In this document: piece after piece, positions 31,989 through 41,841 of the stretch
How positions within the stretch are numbered: the first letter of the stretch is position 1
Layout of the letters: each line of letters opens with the position of its first letter
Assembly: GCF_900107735.1 (NCBI RefSeq)
Contig: NZ_FNQV01000001.1
Coordinates: 186,001-250,000, forward strand
DNA: 64,000 bases
From: Bowdeniella nasicola
GTDB lineage: Bacteria; Actinomycetota; Actinomycetes; Actinomycetales; Actinomycetaceae
Direction: 5' to 3'
Translations under genes and position numbers: made by a program
The notes under the pieces: generated by a model
The model's database searches: none
Seen by the model: the letters and a program-made list of their open reading frames with translations, nothing else
What the model was told of the DNA's origin: nothing

Positions 31989-33064
31989 TGCTTCTCGACG
32001 GGGGAGAGGACCTGGCGGATCTCGTTTAGGTAGTCCGCGACTTCTTCGCGGCGACGCGTGAGTTCGCCAATCTCGGTGCGCGCGCGGGCAAGATCTTCTT
32101 CACCGCGGATTCGGCCGTCTTCGCGCAGCCGCGTCGCTTCGGCTTCGGCGTCCTTAATAATGGCGCTCGCGGCCTCGCGTGCTTCGGCCCGGCGCGAGTC
32201 GGCTTCCGTCGTCGCCTCACGAAGGATCTGTTCGGCCTGGTCCATCGCGTCCTTCACGCGCTGGGCGGCTTCTTTGAGCAGCTCATCGATTTCGCGCCGC
32301 GCCTCAGTTTCTTCTGAGCGCCACAAAGCGAGCTGTTCGCGATGGGCGGATTCGGCTTCGTGCTGGCGAGTTTCGATCTCGTTAATGGCCTCGGTTCGAA
32401 TCGCGGCGAGTTCGGCGGTGAGTCGGTCGCGTTCGGCCTGCAGTTCGGTATCGAGCTCGGCGCGCTGGCGGGCAAGGTCGGTGGCGGTCTCTGACTTTAG
32501 GGACGCGAGCTCGGCCTCAACGTCGGCGCGCTGTTGGGACAGCTCCTGGCGCACCTGGGCGCGCTCCTGTTCCAGCTTGCGAGTCGTGAGCTTGCGTTCC
32601 TGCTCGGCGCGCGCCTGGGCATCGTCAACGGTGGCTTTCGCACTCGCCTGAGCTGAGGCGGTGAGGTCGGCAGCTTCCTGCCTGGCCGCTTGTAGGGCTG
32701 CGGCCGCCTCGGAGGATGCCCGCGATTCAAGGGCGTCGGCCTGGGCCCTGGCTCGCGCCAGTCGCGCCTCGGCCTGTTCGGCCGCGGAGCGAACCAACTC
32801 CTCGGATTGGGTTTCGGCTTCCGACAGGAGCCGCGCGACGCGCGAACCGAGGCCCGAATATGTGGGCTTCTTACGTTCGGCCAGCTCAGCGCGGGCGGCC
32901 GCCAATTCCGATGCCAGCGCCATATTGCGGCGATCGAGTTCTCCCACCTCGGTTCTCACCTCGCTGACCTGTGCCTGTAGATCAGCCAGGTACTGGTCAA
33001 CGGGCGCCTTGTCGTATCCGCGGCGAACGACCGGGAATACGGGCGGTGTTGGTGAGGTGGTCAT
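31985..33064 (-). CDS. DivIVA-like long coiled-coil protein
   Basis: A 359-aa protein. After a short disordered N-terminus (TTSPTPPVFPVVRRGYDKAPVDQYLADL), which resembles the DivIVA/Wag31 start that recognises curved membrane, nearly the entire protein is Ala/Glu/Arg-rich heptad coiled coil (residues ~25-350). Wag31-type proteins organise polar or septal growth, but this lacks other diagnostic residues, so a scaffold role is inference. AAGGGGAG lies 6 nt before the ATG at 33064; an ATG seven codons upstream has no such site. Confidence 0.75.
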   Translation of the reverse strand: MTTSPTPPVFPVVRRGYDKAPVDQYLADLQAQVSEVRTEVGELDRRNMALASELAAARAELAERKKPTYSGLGSRVARLLSEAETQSEELVRSAAEQAEARLARARAQADALESRASSEAAAALQAARQEAADLTASAQASAKATVDDAQARAEQERKLTTRKLEQERAQVRQELSQQRADVEAELASLKSETATDLARQRAELDTELQAERDRLTAELAAIRTEAINEIETRQHEAESAHREQLALWRSEETEARREIDELLKEAAQRVKDAMDQAEQILREATTEADSRRAEAREAASAIIKDAEAEATRLREDGRIRGEEDLARARTEIGELTRRREEVADYLNEIRQVLSPVEKQ

Positions 33065-33100
33065 GGGTGGCTCCCCTTCTGCCAAGCGACTTCTGTCTTT

Positions 33101-33106
33101 ATGCTA
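33101..33106 (-). promoter_or_regulatory. Candidate -10 box for the coiled-coil operon
   Basis: TAGCAT on the minus strand, about 36 nt before the ATG, leaves room for the AAGGGGAG ribosome site. In the same 166-bp gap the plus strand carries TTGGAC (33140-33145), 17 bp, then TAGGCG (33163-33168), a possible promoter for the envelope operon. Confidence 0.3.
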
Positions 33107-33230
33107 CCCGCGGGGCTCACCGACGTGTCATCACGCACGTTGGACAGCAAAATCGCGCATCTTAGGCGACAGTGCGAGACAATATGGTCTACCCTTCTAG
33201 GCGTACTTGCCCACGACAAAGGACATCCGA

Positions 33231-34442
33231 GTGACACGACGCATCGTTCCTATCATCCTGGCGTCGCTGGGAGTGCTGGCCATCATTGCCGGGATTCTCG
33301 CCGGAACCATATTCAAAGAATCGGACACCGTCGCCATTGACGTGCCAGCGTCCTCCGAACCGGCTCTGATCGCCGGGCCCGGGGTCCTGCCACAAGTCAA
33401 CGACACCGTCGAGGTCACAGCGAGCTCAGATGGCGATCCCATTGTCTTGGCGCTGGCTCCCATGGCCGATATCCAGGCGTTCGTGAAGGGTGCCGCATAT
33501 CGCGAACTCCAGGGGCTAAGCGACTGGGACACGATGTCGATCAAGACTGAGGAGGCCGCGCCCGCTGAGGGTGAGGAGCCAGTGACGCTGCCCAATCCCG
33601 CGAGCGTTGACCTCTTTACTGAGGTGCGGACAGCGGAAAACACCCTGACGTGGACGATCGATGACCCGGATCACTCGCTGGGCTTCCTCGCGACAACCGA
33701 CGGCACAAAACCTGCGCCGGCCCTGACCCTAAAGTGGTCTCGTGATGTCGCTACCCCCTTGATGTGGCCCCTTATCATCGGTGGTCTCGTGGCGCTGGCC
33801 CTTGCCGCGGTAGCGGCCCTGTGGGCCCGGAACCGCGTCCGTCGGCTGCGCGCGCCGCGTCCCGATGACGGCGAAACTGAAGTGATCTACCTGCCGCCGC
33901 TGACGTCGCAGGAAACCGAAGGTCTGACGCGGCGTGAGATCCGGGAGCGGGAGCGCGAACGCGAACGCGATGCCCTGCAGGCCGCGCGGCGCGAAGGCCG
34001 CAAGAACGTTTCCGTTGTCACCTCCCACGAAATCCCCGTCATCGAGGAGCCGCTGCTGGAGCAGAACATCTCGCGGCTTACCGAAACCGCGATGGCTGGC
34101 GGCGCCATGGTGATCCCGTTCGCTCCTGGAGCGGACGAGATTCGCGAAAGCGGCACGGAAGAAAACAAATACGCCCCTGAGGGTGCGGCGCAGATCTCGC
34201 TGGAAGAAGACTCTGAGCGCGAAGAGAAGGCTGCGGCTACCGCCGGCGCACTCGGCGCCCTTGTCGTTCCCGCAGTATCGGGGCAGAGCGACGAAGAGCC
34301 AGCCGCCTCCGCGCTCAGCAGCACGGATGCCGAGGGTCTATGGCCGGAAGCCGATGAAGAGCTGTGGCCGGAATCGGATGACCGCACGTGGCGCGACGAG
34401 TGGGATTTCCCCGCGAACGAAGGCGAGGACACACGAGCATGA
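33231..34442 (+). CDS. Membrane protein with extracytoplasmic domain and charged cytoplasmic tail
   Basis: A 403-aa protein of unknown function. One N-terminal membrane segment (residues ~5-26), an outside domain (27-175) without cysteines, a second membrane segment (~178-199), then a long cytoplasmic tail. The tail has a run of alternating Arg-Glu (around 243-255) and ends in acidic tryptophan repeats (LWPEADEELWPESD). GTG is preferred because AAAGGA lies 7 nt before it. ATGA overlap with the lipoprotein gene indicates a joint function at the envelope. Confidence 0.78.
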   Translation: MTRRIVPIILASLGVLAIIAGILAGTIFKESDTVAIDVPASSEPALIAGPGVLPQVNDTVEVTASSDGDPIVLALAPMADIQAFVKGAAYRELQGLSDWDTMSIKTEEAAPAEGEEPVTLPNPASVDLFTEVRTAENTLTWTIDDPDHSLGFLATTDGTKPAPALTLKWSRDVATPLMWPLIIGGLVALALAAVAALWARNRVRRLRAPRPDDGETEVIYLPPLTSQETEGLTRREIRERERERERDALQAARREGRKNVSVVTSHEIPVIEEPLLEQNISRLTETAMAGGAMVIPFAPGADEIRESGTEENKYAPEGAAQISLEEDSEREEKAAATAGALGALVVPAVSGQSDEEPAASALSSTDAEGLWPEADEELWPESDDRTWRDEWDFPANEGEDTRA

Positions 34443-35437
34443 AATCGATCAAGACCATTGTGAGCCCCGTACTCGCGGGCCTGCTAGCTGTTTCCCTGGC
34501 GTCGTGCGCGAGCACGCCCGTGCCAGAGGTGAGCCCCGGCGCCACCTATGACGGTCCGGCGCTGACGGAAGAGCGCTTCACCACGGCGCTGAAGGACGCC
34601 GAAAAAATCCTCGCGGAAGGTGATGCGGCCAAGGACGGCGAAAAACTCAGTGCTCGCTTCGCTGGTGACGCCCTCGCGGCCCGCACGGCCGCCTACACAC
34701 TCGCGACGAAAACCGACGGCGCCAAGGCTCCCACCCCGCTGAGTTTCACGCCGCAGGTGACACTGCCGGCTATCACTGATTCGTTCCCGCGCTACGCCGC
34801 TGTCATCACTCAGGTGCCGGAAGGACAAACGAGCCCCGTCCTGCTCACGATGACCCAGGCCGATGCGCGCCAGAACTACCACGTTGACCATTGGGCCAGG
34901 CTCTTCCCGGGCGTAACGTTCCCTGACCTGCCGGCCGCGGCGACCGGAACTGAGTTCCTTGCGCCCGATGATTCGAGCCTGAAGCAAACACCAAGCGCGG
35001 CCGTCGCCGCCTACGCTAGGGCGATCAATGAGCCGGATAGCGAGGAAGCTAAGTCGCTAGGCAATGACCCGCTGCGCACGCAGATCACCGAAACCGTCAC
35101 CGCGCTAACGGAGTCATTGGCCGAAGTTGGTGAAGCCAGCTGGAAGGCGGGCTCGCCCACATCCGAGCCGGTCGCCTTCCGTACGGCTGACGGGGGAGCC
35201 GTCGTCGTGGGAACAATCCCCACCGTCTTGACGTTGAAAAAGACAGTCGCCCGCTCGACGCTGACCGTCTCGGATGACCTCGCGGCGCTCGCGGGGGAGG
35301 ATCCGGTTGAGGACCAGTTGAAGGCGAGCTATCAGGTAATGATCGCGCTTTACGTTCCGGCAGCCGATGCCGCCGACGCGGCTACCCGGCCGCTTGGGGG
35401 CGAGCAGACGCTGATGAGTGCCAAGCGCGGGGAATAG
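34439..35437 (+). CDS. Secreted lipoprotein of unknown function
   Basis: A 332-aa protein. A classical type II signal peptide with lipobox LASC puts the lipidated Cys at residue 23, so the mature protein is anchored to the outer face of the membrane. The mature part is soluble and has no other cysteine by eye. I do not recognise the fold. The start overlaps the membrane-protein stop (ATGA). It is followed after 8 bp by the thioredoxin-TPR gene. Confidence 0.82.
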   Translation: MKSIKTIVSPVLAGLLAVSLASCASTPVPEVSPGATYDGPALTEERFTTALKDAEKILAEGDAAKDGEKLSARFAGDALAARTAAYTLATKTDGAKAPTPLSFTPQVTLPAITDSFPRYAAVITQVPEGQTSPVLLTMTQADARQNYHVDHWARLFPGVTFPDLPAAATGTEFLAPDDSSLKQTPSAAVAAYARAINEPDSEEAKSLGNDPLRTQITETVTALTESLAEVGEASWKAGSPTSEPVAFRTADGGAVVVGTIPTVLTLKKTVARSTLTVSDDLAALAGEDPVEDQLKASYQVMIALYVPAADAADAATRPLGGEQTLMSAKRGE

Positions 35438-35445
35438 GAGACAGC

Positions 35446-36372
35446 GTGTCGCTACCGAATACGTCAGGCATCGTCGATTTGGGGGCGCTCGCGCCCCAGC
35501 AGCCCCAGCAGCAGGCCGCAACTGGCGCCACTGTGGGCGAGGGCTGGATTGTCGACGCGGGCGAACAGCACCTGCAGGAGCTCATGGAGCGCTCGCGCAC
35601 GGTACCGGTGGTGCTGGATCTATGGGCGACGTGGTGCCAGCCGTGCAAGCAGCTGGGACCGATCCTAGAAAAGCTCACCCGCAGCTACGGCGGCCGAATG
35701 CAGCTGGCCAAAATTGACGTCGATGCGAACCCGCAGCTCATGCAGGCCTTCCAGGTGCAGTCGGTTCCCACGGTGTTTGTCCTCATTGGGGGACAACCCT
35801 TCCAACTGTTCCAAGGCGCCCACCCCGAAAGTCAGCTGCGCGCACTGTTCGACGAGATGTTCTCCATCGCGGCGCAGCAGGGCGTAACGGGCACGCTGCC
35901 TCCCGATGCCAGCGCCGGCCAGCCCGATGAGGTGGCGGCGGAGCCGGAGGTACCGCCCCTGCATCAAGAGGGGATCGATGCCATCGACCGCGGCGACTTG
36001 GACGCCGCCCACGCGGCCTTTACTAAGGCTCTGAAGGAGGCTCCGGCGGACGCAGAGGCGAAATTGGCGCTCGCGCAGGTGGAGCTCATGCAACGCTGCG
36101 GCAAGCTCTCCGACCCGCAGGCCATCATTGCCGCTGCGGGCGATAGCTCGGCTCCCGCCGGCGGTATCGACACCCAGCTGCAGGCAGCCGATATCGAATT
36201 CGCCGGCGGCGCGATTGATGACGCCCTCACCCGGCTGCTCAACGTGGTACGCCAAAGTTCTGGAGACGACAAAGAAGCGGCGCGCGTCCGGCTCGTAACA
36301 TTCTTCGACCTGCTCGCGGGCGATCCTCGCGTGAGTGGCTACCGTCGTCAGCTCGCGGCCGCGTTGTACTAA
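35446..36372 (+). CDS. Thioredoxin-TPR protein (YbbN/CnoX-like)
   Basis: A 308-aa cytoplasmic protein. The thioredoxin domain (residues ~40-140) has the redox site WCQPC (Cys64, Cys67), an intact CxxC. The C-terminal half has TPR-like helices (DRGDLDAAHAAFTKALKEAPADAEAKLALA in pieces). E. coli CnoX has this architecture and acts as a redox-linked chaperone for GroEL. GTG start with AGGAG 7 nt before it. In M. tuberculosis a similar gene faces glgB, as here, from memory. Its upstream partners suggest it may be co-transcribed with the envelope genes. Confidence 0.88.
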   Translation: MSLPNTSGIVDLGALAPQQPQQQAATGATVGEGWIVDAGEQHLQELMERSRTVPVVLDLWATWCQPCKQLGPILEKLTRSYGGRMQLAKIDVDANPQLMQAFQVQSVPTVFVLIGGQPFQLFQGAHPESQLRALFDEMFSIAAQQGVTGTLPPDASAGQPDEVAAEPEVPPLHQEGIDAIDRGDLDAAHAAFTKALKEAPADAEAKLALAQVELMQRCGKLSDPQAIIAAAGDSSAPAGGIDTQLQAADIEFAGGAIDDALTRLLNVVRQSSGDDKEAARVRLVTFFDLLAGDPRVSGYRRQLAAALY

Positions 36373-36382
36373 CGAGCCCGGC

Positions 36383-36581
36383 ATGGCCTCGACGTACGAA
36401 CCGCTGGCGGCCGTGGTGCTATCGCGCTTTTGTGCTCGGGCGATGGGTCTATGCCGACTCCGTGTACGTCTCGGGCGCGCGCCAGCTCGGTGAAGAGTTA
36501 GCTCGCGCGGGATTCGACGTGTTCGATGTAAGCCGCGTCGATGGTGATATGTCCGAGGGGGACATCGCCCAGGACGACTAG
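36383..36581 (+). pseudogene. Small ORF (65 codons) broken by one extra T
   Basis: From ATG 36383 the frame reads MASTYEPLAAVVLSRF and then turns to noise. The +1 frame from there reads VLGRWVYADSVYVSGARQLG... and ends ...SEGDIAQDD at TAG 36579-36581. Deleting one T from TTTT (36428-36431) fuses both into one clean 65-aa protein. The stop forms CTAG with the glgB stop, as at three other convergent gene pairs here, which supports it being a true gene end. It starts 10 bp after the thioredoxin gene. The function is unknown. Confidence 0.5.
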
Positions 36582-39500
36582 TCCTTCGCGGGCGCGAGCC
36601 ACAGGGCTCCGAGGGGCGGAATCCGCAGGCGCACGGAGTGCTCACGGCCATCCCACGGGATATCTTCGGCCGAGACGCGGCCGAGATTGCCTACGCCGGA
36701 GCCGCCGTACAGCTCAGAATCGGTGTTGAGCAGTTCGAGCCAGTCCCCGCCTTGCGGTAGGCCGATGCGGTAATTCTCGTGCGGCGAGCCGGCAAAGTTG
36801 ATGACGCACACCACCACGTCCTCGCCGTCGGAAGAGCGCCGCAGGAAGCTCAACACGTTATGGTCCGCGTCGTCGGCCTGGATCCACTCAAAGCCGCGGT
36901 GGGAGAAATCCTCCGAGTACAGCGCCGGGTATTGGACGTACAGTTCGTTCATCGTGCGAACGAGTTCGGCGACACCGGCGTGGGTAGGGTTATCGAGCAG
37001 CCACCAATCCAGGGACTGGGCTTCGTTCCATTCGGCGTCTTGGGCGAATTCCTGGCCCATGAACAGCAGCTGCTTGCCTGGGTGGGACCACTGGTAGGCA
37101 AGAGCGACGCGGACGCCGGCGAGCTGCTGCCACCAGTCGCCGGGCATCTTGCGCTTCAGGGAGCCCTTGCCGTGTACGACTTCGTCGTGGCTGATGGGAA
37201 GGATGAACTGCTCGGAGAACGCATACACGAGCGAGAACGTCAGCATGCCGTGGTGGTAGCGCCGGTTGATCGGGGCCTCGGCGAGGTATCGCAGCGTGTC
37301 GTTCATCCAGCCCATGTTCCATTTCAGGCCGAAGCCGAGCCCACCGGCGTCGGTGGGCTCGGTCACGCCCGGCCATGCGGTGGACTCCTCGGCGATCATG
37401 ACGATGCCGGGGTTGCGCCGGTAGGCGGTGGCGTTGGCTTCCTGCAGGAACTGGATGGCCTCCAGGTTCTCGCGCCCGCCGTAGATATTGGGCTGCCACT
37501 GCCCGTCGTTGCGCGAGTAGTCCAGGTAGAGCATGGAAGCCACCGCGTCGACGCGCAGCCCGTCGATGTGGAATTCTTCGAGCCAATACAGGGCGTTGGC
37601 GACGAGGAAGTTGCGGACCTCGTTGCGTCCGAAGTTGAAGACGAGCGTGCCCCAGTCGGGGTGTTCGCCGCGCAGCGGGTTCGGATCCTCATACAGCGGC
37701 GTGCCATCGAAGCGGGCGAGCGCCCAGGCGTCCTTCGGGAAGTGGGCGGGCACCCAGTCCATGATGACGCCGATGCCGGCCTGGTGGAGCTGGTCGATGA
37801 GGTACTTGAAGTCATCGGGCGAGCCGAAGCGCGAGGTGGGTGCGTAATAGCTTGTGACCTGGTAGCCCCAGGAGCCGCCAAAGGGGTGCTCGGCGACGGG
37901 CATGAATTCGACATGCGTAAAGCCGAGCGAGGAGACGTATTCGACGAGTTCGTGTGCCAGCGCCCGGTAGGACAGGCCCGCCCGCCAGGACCCCAAATGC
38001 ACTTCGTAAATCGACATCGGCCCCGTGTGCGGGTCGGATTCGTTGCGCTTGGCCAACCAGTCCTGATCGCCCCACTCGTAGGCGGAATCGACGACGACGG
38101 AGGCGGTAGCAGGCGGGATTTGGGTGCCGCGCGCCATCGGGTCGGCCTTTTCGTGCCAGCCGCCGTCGGCGGACCAGATCTCGAACTTGTAGCACTGGCC
38201 GGCGCTCGCGCCGGGGATGAACAGTTCCCAGACGCCCGAGGAGCCGAGGGAGCGCATCGCGTGCTGGGTGCCGTCCCAGTTGTTCATATCGCCCTTGACG
38301 CGCACCGCGCGCGCCGAGGGGGCCCAGACGGTAAAGGAGACGCCGGAGACGTCGCCGAGGACGGAGGGGAAGTGACGCACGTGTGCGCCAAGGACCCGCC
38401 AGAGGTCTTCGTGGCGGCCCGCGGCCAGCAGGTGGCCGTCGAGCTCGCCGAAGGTGGGCCAGAAGCGGTAGGGGTCATCGAGCGTGTGCGTTTCATTGCC
38501 GTAGCTCACGCGCACCCGGTAGTCCGGCACGTCGGGCCCGGGTAGGACCGCTACCCAGATGCCGTCGTGTTCATGGCGCGCCGGGTAACTGCCGTCGGCC
38601 GTCACGATCTCCACCGCGGAGGCCAGATGGCGCAGTGTGCGGATGGTGATGGCGCCATCGTGTTCGTGGGCGCCCAGGATGGAGTGCGGATCGTGGTGCA
38701 GGCCGCGCGCAACCGCGGAAAGGTAGTCGTGCGCGACGGGTGCGGGCTCAGCGTTCATGATGTTAGTTTCCCACCTTTTGTCGGGATCTGTCGCGGTGTT
38801 GAACGACGCGGCGGCGGCGAGCAGCTGCGTGATTCCCGCGAGCGGGATCGCGAGCCAGTCGGGCCGGTTCTGGGCCTCGTAGCGGGCCTCGTACAGGGCC
38901 TTATCGAGTTCGAGGGCTGCGAGCAGTTCGGGGTAGTCGGAAGGGTCCGGTACGTCGGCTGCGCGGTAGCCGGTGAGGAAGGCCTCGCGCGCGCTTTGCC
39001 GCCACTGCTCGGCGGGGGCATCGGCGGAGGCGGCCGCGTAGTCGAAGGAGCGCAGCATGCCGGCGACATCGCGCAGCGGCAAGTCCAGCTCGGAGCGCTC
39101 GGCGAGGGGGCGCAGTGGTTCGCCCTCGAAATCGAGCAGCATCCAGCCGCGCTCGGGGGCCTTGAGTACCTGGCCGAGGTGCAGGTCGCCATGGACGCGC
39201 TGCAGCCGCGGCCAGGGCCGGGCGGCTGCGGCCGCGAACAGTGCCTCGACCTCATCGGCGTGCGCCGCGAGCTCGGGGACGGCCTGGCAAGCGGCCTCGT
39301 ACCGCTCGTGCCAGGTGGCCGCGATTTGCTCGCGGATTTCGGGCGTCGCGCTCTTCGTGGGCATGACCTCGCCAAGGACGCGGTGCACGTCCGCGCAGGC
39401 GCGGCCGAGAGACTCGGCGGCAAAATCCTGCCCGGTCGCAATCGATTCCAGCGCCTGGCTCCACGCGTCGGTGACGCCCGGCAAAAACTCCTGGGCGACG

Positions 39501-40108
39501 GCCAGGTGGCCGGTGGCGCGCGGGCCTGGCGAGCCATCGGGCGCAATCGTCTGCCAGCCGCCCGCGAGGTAGCCCTTGGGCTCGGGCACGCTCGAACAGC
39601 CCGCGCCACCGAGCGCGCCGGTGACAACGACGTCGGGGTTCTCGCCCGCGGTCACGACCCGGAAGATCTTGACGATGACCCGCTCGTCGTCCTCCAACGT
39701 GATGATGAGCGAGGTGTTGGATTGCTCGGCCGAAACGACGCGAGATTCGCGCACGGCAGCGCTCGGCGCGCCGATGAGGGCGGCCATGAGCGCTGGGGCG
39801 AAGTCAGGATCGTAGACCGCGTCATACAGGTAGCGCGGCGCGGGGTTGGTCGCGGTCGGATCGTCAAGAACCTCGGCGATGAGCGCGTCCTCAAGGCCCG
39901 GCAGCGGGCGGCGCCGAATAGCGATCGGGAGCTGGTAGTGCGTCGTCGTGGGGGAAGCCAGATCGGCAAGGACGATGACGGCGAAATCGACGTCGCTGGT
40001 AGAAGCGAGGCGAATATCGGTCTCGGCTAGCGCGAGGCGCGGCGTATGGTCCTTGCCCATGAACCAGCGTCGCCCCGCGACGTAGGCGGTGAACAGGTCC
40101 GGGTTCAT
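36578..40108 (-). CDS. glgB: Maltokinase-GlgB fusion (Mak + glycogen branching enzyme)
   Basis: One 1176-aa reading frame. Residues 1-450 are a full-length maltokinase: N-terminal cap ([15 protein letters not shown]), catalytic loop HGDLHLGQ (306-313) and metal-binding DFEGEP (326-331). It makes maltose-1-phosphate from maltose and ATP. Residues 451-1176 are a full 726-aa branching enzyme: CBM48-type N-domain, GH13 barrel with nucleophile Asp854 (LRVDAV), acid Glu908 or its neighbour (AEEST), and [11 protein letters not shown]. The junction has an internal ATG (38758) with AGGTGG 12 nt before it, so GlgB could also be made alone. Removing one A from AAAA at 38776-38779 would restore a TGA that overlaps this ATG, like the other junctions of the operon. 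The start overlaps treS (ATGA). Confidence 0.88.
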   Translation of the reverse strand: MNPDLFTAYVAGRRWFMGKDHTPRLALAETDIRLASTSDVDFAVIVLADLASPTTTHYQLPIAIRRRPLPGLEDALIAEVLDDPTATNPAPRYLYDAVYDPDFAPALMAALIGAPSAAVRESRVVSAEQSNTSLIITLEDDERVIVKIFRVVTAGENPDVVVTGALGGAGCSSVPEPKGYLAGGWQTIAPDGSPGPRATGHLAVAQEFLPGVTDAWSQALESIATGQDFAAESLGRACADVHRVLGEVMPTKSATPEIREQIAATWHERYEAACQAVPELAAHADEVEALFAAAAARPWPRLQRVHGDLHLGQVLKAPERGWMLLDFEGEPLRPLAERSELDLPLRDVAGMLRSFDYAAASADAPAEQWRQSAREAFLTGYRAADVPDPSDYPELLAALELDKALYEARYEAQNRPDWLAIPLAGITQLLAAAASFNTATDPDKRWETNIMNAEPAPVAHDYLSAVARGLHHDPHSILGAHEHDGAITIRTLRHLASAVEIVTADGSYPARHEHDGIWVAVLPGPDVPDYRVRVSYGNETHTLDDPYRFWPTFGELDGHLLAAGRHEDLWRVLGAHVRHFPSVLGDVSGVSFTVWAPSARAVRVKGDMNNWDGTQHAMRSLGSSGVWELFIPGASAGQCYKFEIWSADGGWHEKADPMARGTQIPPATASVVVDSAYEWGDQDWLAKRNESDPHTGPMSIYEVHLGSWRAGLSYRALAHELVEYVSSLGFTHVEFMPVAEHPFGGSWGYQVTSYYAPTSRFGSPDDFKYLIDQLHQAGIGVIMDWVPAHFPKDAWALARFDGTPLYEDPNPLRGEHPDWGTLVFNFGRNEVRNFLVANALYWLEEFHIDGLRVDAVASMLYLDYSRNDGQWQPNIYGGRENLEAIQFLQEANATAYRRNPGIVMIAEESTAWPGVTEPTDAGGLGFGLKWNMGWMNDTLRYLAEAPINRRYHHGMLTFSLVYAFSEQFILPISHDEVVHGKGSLKRKMPGDWWQQLAGVRVALAYQWSHPGKQLLFMGQEFAQDAEWNEAQSLDWWLLDNPTHAGVAELVRTMNELYVQYPALYSEDFSHRGFEWIQADDADHNVLSFLRRSSDGEDVVVCVINFAGSPHENYRIGLPQGGDWLELLNTDSELYGGSGVGNLGRVSAEDIPWDGREHSVRLRIPPLGALWLAPAKD

Positions 40109-41841
40109 GACGCCTCCGGCGGGGTGAGGGCCAGCCAGAAAAAGTCGCGGGCGGCCAGGGTCAGGGCGAGCTCGCCCTCTGCGGAGACATCGGGGAAGCG
40201 CGCGCCGCCAAAAACGTCGGTGACGACGAAATTGGCGTGCTCGGGCAGGTTGATTGTTGCGGCGCGCGAGGTGTTCGCGAGGTTCGCGATGCACAGAATC
40301 GTCTCGTCGGCGTTCGAGCGGGTGTAGGACAGCACCGCTCGGTGGTTGGCGTCCAGCATGGTGAAATCACCGTCGCCGAAGACGGGGTGGGCGCGCCGAA
40401 TCTCGAGCATGCCGCGCATCCAGTGCAGCAGCGAAGTCGGCGTCGCCAACTGTGCCTCGACGTTGATACCCGAGTAGTGGTGGACGAGCGACTGGATGAC
40501 GGGCAGGTAGAGCTTGCCCGGGTCCGCGGTGGAAAAGCCCGCGTTGCGGTCCGGCGTCCACTGCATGGGGGTGCGCACCGAGTCGCGGTCGGGCAGCCAA
40601 ATATTGTCGCCCATCCCGATCTCATCGCCGTAGTACAGGCACGGGGAGCCCGGCAGCGACAAGAGCAGCGCGTTGGCCAGCTCGATCTCCGCGCGCGAAT
40701 TGCGCAGCAGGGGCGCCAGGCGTCGGCGGATGCCGACGTTCGCGCGCATTCGCGGGTCTTCCGCATACCAGCCGTACATCGCGGCACGCTCTTCCGTCGT
40801 CACCATCTCCAAGGTGAGTTCGTCGTGATTGCGCAAGAACGTGCCCCACTGGCCGCCGGCGGGCAGCGCCGGGGTGTCGGCCAGGATCTGGCGGATCGCG
40901 CCGGAGCGCTGCTCGCGCAGCGCATAGTAGATGCGCGGCATGACGGGGAAGTGGAAGCACATGTGGCATTCGGGGCGCTCGTCGGTGCCGTAATATTCGA
41001 CGACGTCCTGGGGCCACTGGTTGGCTTCGGCCAGCAGGATACGGCCTGGGAATTCACGGTCGAGCATCGCGCGCACGTCGGCCAAAAACTCGTGCGTCTT
41101 TGGCAGGTTCTCGCAGTTTGTGCCCTCTTCTTCATACAGGTAGGGCACGGCGTCGAGCCGGAAGCCATCAACCCCGGTGGCGGCCCAGAACCGCACGACG
41201 TCGAACATCGCCTCGTGCACGGCGGGGTTTTCGAAGTTCAGGTCCGGCTGGTGGGAGAAGAAGCGGTGCCAGAAGTACTGCTTGCGCACCGGGTCGAAGG
41301 TCCAGTTCGAGGTTTCGGTGTCGACGAAGATGACTCGAGCGTCGGCGTATTCCGTATTCGTGTCGCGCCAAACGTAGAAATTGCCGTAGGGCCCGTCGGG
41401 GTTGGAACGGGAGGCCTGGAACCACGGGTGCTGATCGGAGGTGTGGTTCATGACGAGGTCGATGATGACGCGCAGGCCGCGGGCGTGGGCCTCGTTCATG
41501 AACTCCTCGAAGTCGGCCATCGAACCGTAGGTGGTGTCGATGTTCGTGTAATCGGAGACGTCGTAGCCGCCGTCGGCCATGGGGGAGGGATAAAACGGCG
41601 GGATCCACAGGCAGTCGACGCCGAGCCACTGCAGGTAGTCGAGGCGGTCGATCAGCCCGCGAATATCGCCGACGCCGTCGCCGTCGGAATCCGCGAAACC
41701 GCGCAGCAACACCTCGTAGAACACGGCGGTGCGGAACCACTCGGGATCATCGCTTAGGCCCGGCCTATGCACGTCCCCAAAGGCGTGCGCGACGTGGGAG
41801 GAGCGGCGGGCGGTGGTTTCGGGATGCAGGGAGTGCCTCAA
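40105..41841 (-). CDS. treS: Trehalose synthase (maltose alpha-D-glucosyltransferase)
   Basis: Interconverts trehalose and maltose, giving maltose for the maltokinase encoded next. It is 578 aa, GH13 subfamily 16. Motifs: [43 protein letters not shown] with the nucleophile Asp, LLAEANQW with the acid, and [14 protein letters not shown]. The TTG at 41841 overlaps the glgE stop (TTGA) and has GAAGGTG upstream; other in-frame starts would run into glgE. Unlike many bacteria, Mak is not fused to TreS here but to GlgB. Confidence 0.94.
   Translation of the reverse strand: MRHSLHPETTARRSSHVAHAFGDVHRPGLSDDPEWFRTAVFYEVLLRGFADSDGDGVGDIRGLIDRLDYLQWLGVDCLWIPPFYPSPMADGGYDVSDYTNIDTTYGSMADFEEFMNEAHARGLRVIIDLVMNHTSDQHPWFQASRSNPDGPYGNFYVWRDTNTEYADARVIFVDTETSNWTFDPVRKQYFWHRFFSHQPDLNFENPAVHEAMFDVVRFWAATGVDGFRLDAVPYLYEEEGTNCENLPKTHEFLADVRAMLDREFPGRILLAEANQWPQDVVEYYGTDERPECHMCFHFPVMPRIYYALREQRSGAIRQILADTPALPAGGQWGTFLRNHDELTLEMVTTEERAAMYGWYAEDPRMRANVGIRRRLAPLLRNSRAEIELANALLLSLPGSPCLYYGDEIGMGDNIWLPDRDSVRTPMQWTPDRNAGFSTADPGKLYLPVIQSLVHHYSGINVEAQLATPTSLLHWMRGMLEIRRAHPVFGDGDFTMLDANHRAVLSYTRSNADETILCIANLANTSRAATINLPEHANFVVTDVFGGARFPDVSAEGELALTLAARDFFWLALTPPEAS

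Noticed and set aside
38567-41757. Two ~490-510 aa plus-strand frames opposite mak-glgB and treS
   Set aside because: They lie opposite well-supported GH13 and kinase motifs and have skewed Gly/Val/Arg composition typical of shadow frames.
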